Below are positions 61,351 to 64,000 of a stretch of 64,000 bases of DNA, piece after piece. Numbering within the stretch: the first letter of the stretch is position 1; each line of letters opens with the position of its first letter. The stretch comes from Thermococcus sp. 21S9 (GTDB lineage Archaea; Methanobacteriota_B; Thermococci; Thermococcales; Thermococcaceae). Made by a program: the position numbers and the translations under genes. Under the pieces are notes generated by a model. That model saw only the letters and a list, made by a program, of their open reading frames with translations. It made no database searches and was not told the DNA's origin. The stretch lies in NCBI RefSeq assembly GCF_012027635.1, contig NZ_SNUS01000001.1, forward strand, positions 620,001 to 684,000, in the 5' to 3' direction.

Positions 61351-64000
61351 CTAACTCCCAAAGAACTCGTCGAGGCTTATGCGCTTCTTCCGCTTTGCCT
61401 TCGCCTTCTCCCTCTTGACTTCCTTCTTGAGGTCCTTGGCCTTCTCGGTCTTGGGCTTCTTCTCCCTCCTGACCTCGTTCTCTACCTTCGCTTTCTTCGC
61501 CTTCCCGTTCTTCCCGTTGAAACCGTCGAGGTAGCCGTTCTTTCCGTTCGAAGAGCCGGTGCGCTCCTTAATCATCTTCTCGCACACGTCTGCCGAGAAG
61601 CCGAGCAAGGTCCTCTGCTTTTCGGGCAAAACGGTCTCGAAGAGCGTCTTTATGTCCTTCTCCGTCAGGCAAATCCTCTGCCTCGTGTAGTCCTTGACTT
61701 TATAGCGGGTAACCAGCATCTTCGCCGTCGGCAGGTATTTCTCAACCGCGCCTTTGCTCACTGTCAGGACGATTTTTCCACCGCACTTGGGACAGCGTCC
61801 GATGAGCGGGGGCCTCCGATATTTCGTGTTGCACTTCACACAGCGGAACTCCTGCCTCGTGAAGCTTCTCAAATTACCTCTCAAATCGGGAATCAGGTGG
61901 GAGTTGAGTATTGTCTCAGCAACGTGATGCTCATCGACCGCGCGAATGCGCTCCGCCAAAGCGAGCTGTCTCTCGACCTTCTCGACCATGTCGCCGAGCT
62001 GTTTGTACAGGCTCATCTTCGGGCCGAGGCCGATGTCGTCGGTGTCATGGGTGAACTTTATGCCCTCGTACATCTCAGGTTTTCCAAGTCTATCTTCAAC
62101 GCGCTCGATGAACTTGATTTCCTTCGGCGATTTCATCTCGTAGGTGGCCTTGTAGAACTCAAGGGGATAATAGCGGACGACGTCCATGTTGTGGACCTCG
62201 CTGTCCACCTCACGCGGGTCGAGCCTCGTCGTAACGACCAGCGGTGCGTCCATCTTGCCACCGCGCTTCTCTGGGAGATAGTACTTGCTGAAGTTCAAGA
62301 GAGCGTCGAGGAGAAGCATAACAGCGTCCTCGTCGCCGTCGCAGTTGCGTCTTTTGGCCGCGTGATAATACGGGTGCGCGTAGCCGACCAGAACGTCGGA
62401 GAAGCCGATTATCCTGCCGATGATTCCGGCCGAGGTGTGGGGGGCAAGACCGATGACAAGGTGGCCTATCAAATCCTCCATCTTCTCGGCGTTGTAGAAC
62501 CTCGGCAGGCCGTAGAACTTCTCAAGCAGGTCGTCAACGAAGCGCGCGACCTTGAGGAGGTATTTTCCTGCCTCGTAGGAGAGGATTATGTCTTGGACCT
62601 TCAGCTCGACTATCTGGTCGTCCCGCTCAAGGGACTTGCCCTCGAAGTCGTGCGTATAGCCGAGCTCGCGAAGCTTCTCGACACTTACACCGATTTCCTT
62701 CGGCTTGAAGTGGGTTATTGGAGCATCTGTCGCGTCGAAACGGATTGTACCGTCCTTGAAAACGTAGACGTCGTTCTTAACCCGCAGGAGGCCCTTTTCG
62801 AGGGGTTCGGCCATTTTGTAGCCGGAGGTCATACCCTTAACGCCCTTGAGCCTGTCGATGCCGTAGACCTTGACGTTGTCCATGGCCCGCCTCAGCAGTT
62901 CGGAGGGCTTTATCTCCCGCTGGGCGTATGGTTTCAGCTCTACATCACAGCGCGGACAGCGGAAGCCGAACTCCTTCGCCTCGCTCTCGGGATAGTCAAC
63001 ATTGCACTTGGGGCAGTGCCAGAGGAGTTCCTTCCTCGTCCCGCAGACAGGACAGAGGTGCTCCGGGCCGGTATGACCGCACTTCGGGCACTTGAAGAAA
63101 GCTATCTCGACTCTGGCGGTTTTTCCTTCCTCCGCGGCCTTCTTAATGTCCCTGCTCTGGCCTCCAGCCAGGCCAATCGGAAAGAGCACCTGGACAGGGG
63201 GCTTCATCTTCCTCTCCTTGGCCTTCTCGGGCCTGCCCATTCTCGCGCCAATCCAGCTTATTCCCCTGTCACGAAGCTTTATCGGGTTGTTCTCGTTGAT
63301 TATGTCGATGACCGTGAAGAAGGGCTTGGCCTTGAACTCCCACTCAAGGTTGCCGAGGGGCGTTAGCAGGGCCGAGCTCCAGGGGTAGTCCACGACGATG
63401 ACCTTTCTTCTGTCCTCAGTTCTTTCGAGCCTGTGGGGCAGGCCAAGGAGCTCAAGGTAGCGCTTAATCTTTGGGCCGTTTTCGAGGATTATCCTCCTCG
63501 CGAACTTCAGCTTCCTGAACTCGCCCCACTCGATTTGGGCGTTGAGAAGGGCCCTCTGGAGTTCTTCAACTTCCTCGGGGTTGAGAGTGTTCCAGTAGAG
63601 GGTGTAGTAGGGGTGGAAGGGTATGTCCAGAACCTTTGAAAGGTGTATCGCCAGCTCAACGCTCGGCCTAACCCTGAGCGGGTCCATCAAAAGGCCCTCA
63701 AGGAAATCGGGGTCTATCTCAAGGTATTCGGCGACCTCCTCAACGGCCTCGCGCGGGTTGTCGGAGAACGGCTTGAGCTCGACCTCGTAGAGCTCCTCGA
63801 TTGCCTTAGCAAGCTCCTGAATCCACCATTCCTCGGCGTAGTTGGCCGGCAAAAGCGTCTGGTTGTTCTCAACGAAGTCTCCGAAGTTGATGAGCGCGTC
63901 GCCAACGTAGAGAATCTCATCGAGGTCGTTTCTGACCTTTAGAGCCGTCTCGTAGTCATCAACCCGTATAACACTTCCGTCCTTGAGCTTGACTATCGGC
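61351..64000 (-). CDS. polC: DNA polymerase II large subunit DP2, C-terminal 882 residues (5' end outside window)
   Basis: The minus-strand frame is open to the window's right edge, so the N-terminal ~400 residues are missing. This family D replicative polymerase is specific to archaea other than Crenarchaeota. Seen here: zinc motifs CPKCGHTGPEHLCPVCG and CPKCNVDYPE..CPRCDVEL, the catalytic segment HPYYHAAKRRNCDGDEDAVMLLLDALLNF (in part, with the metal-binding Asp residues), HDTDDIGLGPKMSLYK, and a further zinc motif CVKCNTKYRRPPLIGRCPKCGG. The tail is Lys/Glu-rich and ends ISLDEFFGS, a PCNA-binding PIP box. No intein interrupts the NCDGDED site, where several relatives have one. Confidence 0.96.
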   Translation of the reverse strand, partial: PIVKLKDGSVIRVDDYETALKVRNDLDEILYVGDALINFGDFVENNQTLLPANYAEEWWIQELAKAIEELYEVELKPFSDNPREAVEEVAEYLEIDPDFLEGLLMDPLRVRPSVELAIHLSKVLDIPFHPYYTLYWNTLNPEEVEELQRALLNAQIEWGEFRKLKFARRIILENGPKIKRYLELLGLPHRLERTEDRRKVIVVDYPWSSALLTPLGNLEWEFKAKPFFTVIDIINENNPIKLRDRGISWIGARMGRPEKAKERKMKPPVQVLFPIGLAGGQSRDIKKAAEEGKTARVEIAFFKCPKCGHTGPEHLCPVCGTRKELLWHCPKCNVDYPESEAKEFGFRCPRCDVELKPYAQREIKPSELLRRAMDNVKVYGIDRLKGVKGMTSGYKMAEPLEKGLLRVKNDVYVFKDGTIRFDATDAPITHFKPKEIGVSVEKLRELGYTHDFEGKSLERDDQIVELKVQDIILSYEAGKYLLKVARFVDDLLEKFYGLPRFYNAEKMEDLIGHLVIGLAPHTSAGIIGRIIGFSDVLVGYAHPYYHAAKRRNCDGDEDAVMLLLDALLNFSKYYLPEKRGGKMDAPLVVTTRLDPREVDSEVHNMDVVRYYPLEFYKATYEMKSPKEIKFIERVEDRLGKPEMYEGIKFTHDTDDIGLGPKMSLYKQLGDMVEKVERQLALAERIRAVDEHHVAETILNSHLIPDLRGNLRSFTRQEFRCVKCNTKYRRPPLIGRCPKCGGKIVLTVSKGAVEKYLPTAKMLVTRYKVKDYTRQRICLTEKDIKTLFETVLPEKQRTLLGFSADVCEKMIKERTGSSNGKNGYLDGFNGKNGKAKKAKVENEVRREKKPKTEKAKDLKKEVKREKAKAKRKKRISLDEFFGS

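Noticed and set aside
61897-63366. 489-residue open frame on the plus strand
   Set aside because: It lies wholly opposite the polymerase DP2 gene, whose motifs are clear; long antisense frames are common in GC-rich coding DNA.

Overview
The window is from a hyperthermophilic archaeon of the order Thermococcales, most likely a Thermococcus. The evidence is a complete 14-gene Mbh-type membrane-bound hydrogenase operon, the archaeal DNA polymerase II large subunit, Kae1, CDP-archaeol synthase, ADP-forming acyl-CoA synthetase, a short archaeal triosephosphate isomerase, GGTG-type ribosome binding sites and TATA boxes about 25-35 bases ahead of starts.

Layout. (1) Positions 1-4319: the 3' end of a formate dehydrogenase gene, three polyferredoxins, a formate/nitrite-family channel and a GltD-like flavoprotein, all + strand with overlapping stops and starts. 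(2) 4320-4515: promoter region with SurR-like sites. (3) 4516-12729: mbhA-N, the H2-evolving, Na+/H+-antiporter-coupled hydrogenase. Side by side, regions 1 and 3 suggest formate oxidation coupled to H2 evolution and ion pumping. (4) 12721-30366: housekeeping genes, including two ferritin-like proteins, a SagB-like nitroreductase, a THUMP protein, an AAA ATPase, thioredoxin reductase, a class III aminotransferase, an ECF S component, deoxyribose-phosphate aldolase, enolase with a Tgr-type operator, a radical SAM gene preceded by a truncated relative and three hairpins, Lrp-type regulators, an XTP pyrophosphatase, and moaE, moeB and moaD for the pterin cofactor that formate dehydrogenase needs.

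(5) 30443-48030 is the unusual part: about 17.6 kb, all on the minus strand, visibly AT-rich, with almost no recognisable housekeeping function. At its upstream (right) end is one intact gene for a large secreted protein (about 948 aa). Downstream are shorter, often frameshifted cassettes related to its C-terminal part. These lack the signal peptide and the N-terminal domains, and each is followed directly by a gene, or gene remnant, for a small polytopic membrane protein. Cassettes with the same C-terminus are followed by the same membrane-protein family, and cassettes with different C-termini by different ones. The rest of the array is many more small membrane proteins, including repeated families and decayed copies. 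This is the layout expected of a polymorphic secreted effector with orphan C-terminal cassettes and cognate membrane immunity proteins. That reading is an inference; a variable surface-protein locus is the main alternative.

(6) 48139-59457: housekeeping again (CarS, a WHy/LEA-like protein, an RNA m5C methylase, a flippase-like membrane protein, NAD kinase, DUF835, Kae1, a flavin reductase, ADP-forming acyl-CoA synthetase alpha, CoaD, TIM with a Tgr-type operator, tRNA-Gln). (7) 59501-60538: a lone AT-rich foreign-looking membrane gene beside the tRNA. (8) 60633-64000: a zinc-ribbon protein and the C-terminal 882 residues of DNA polymerase II DP2, which run off the window.

Start sites were moved from the longest reading frame to the codon with a good GGTG-type ribosome binding site where the sequence allowed it. 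Function calls are from motif recognition only; no database search was run.
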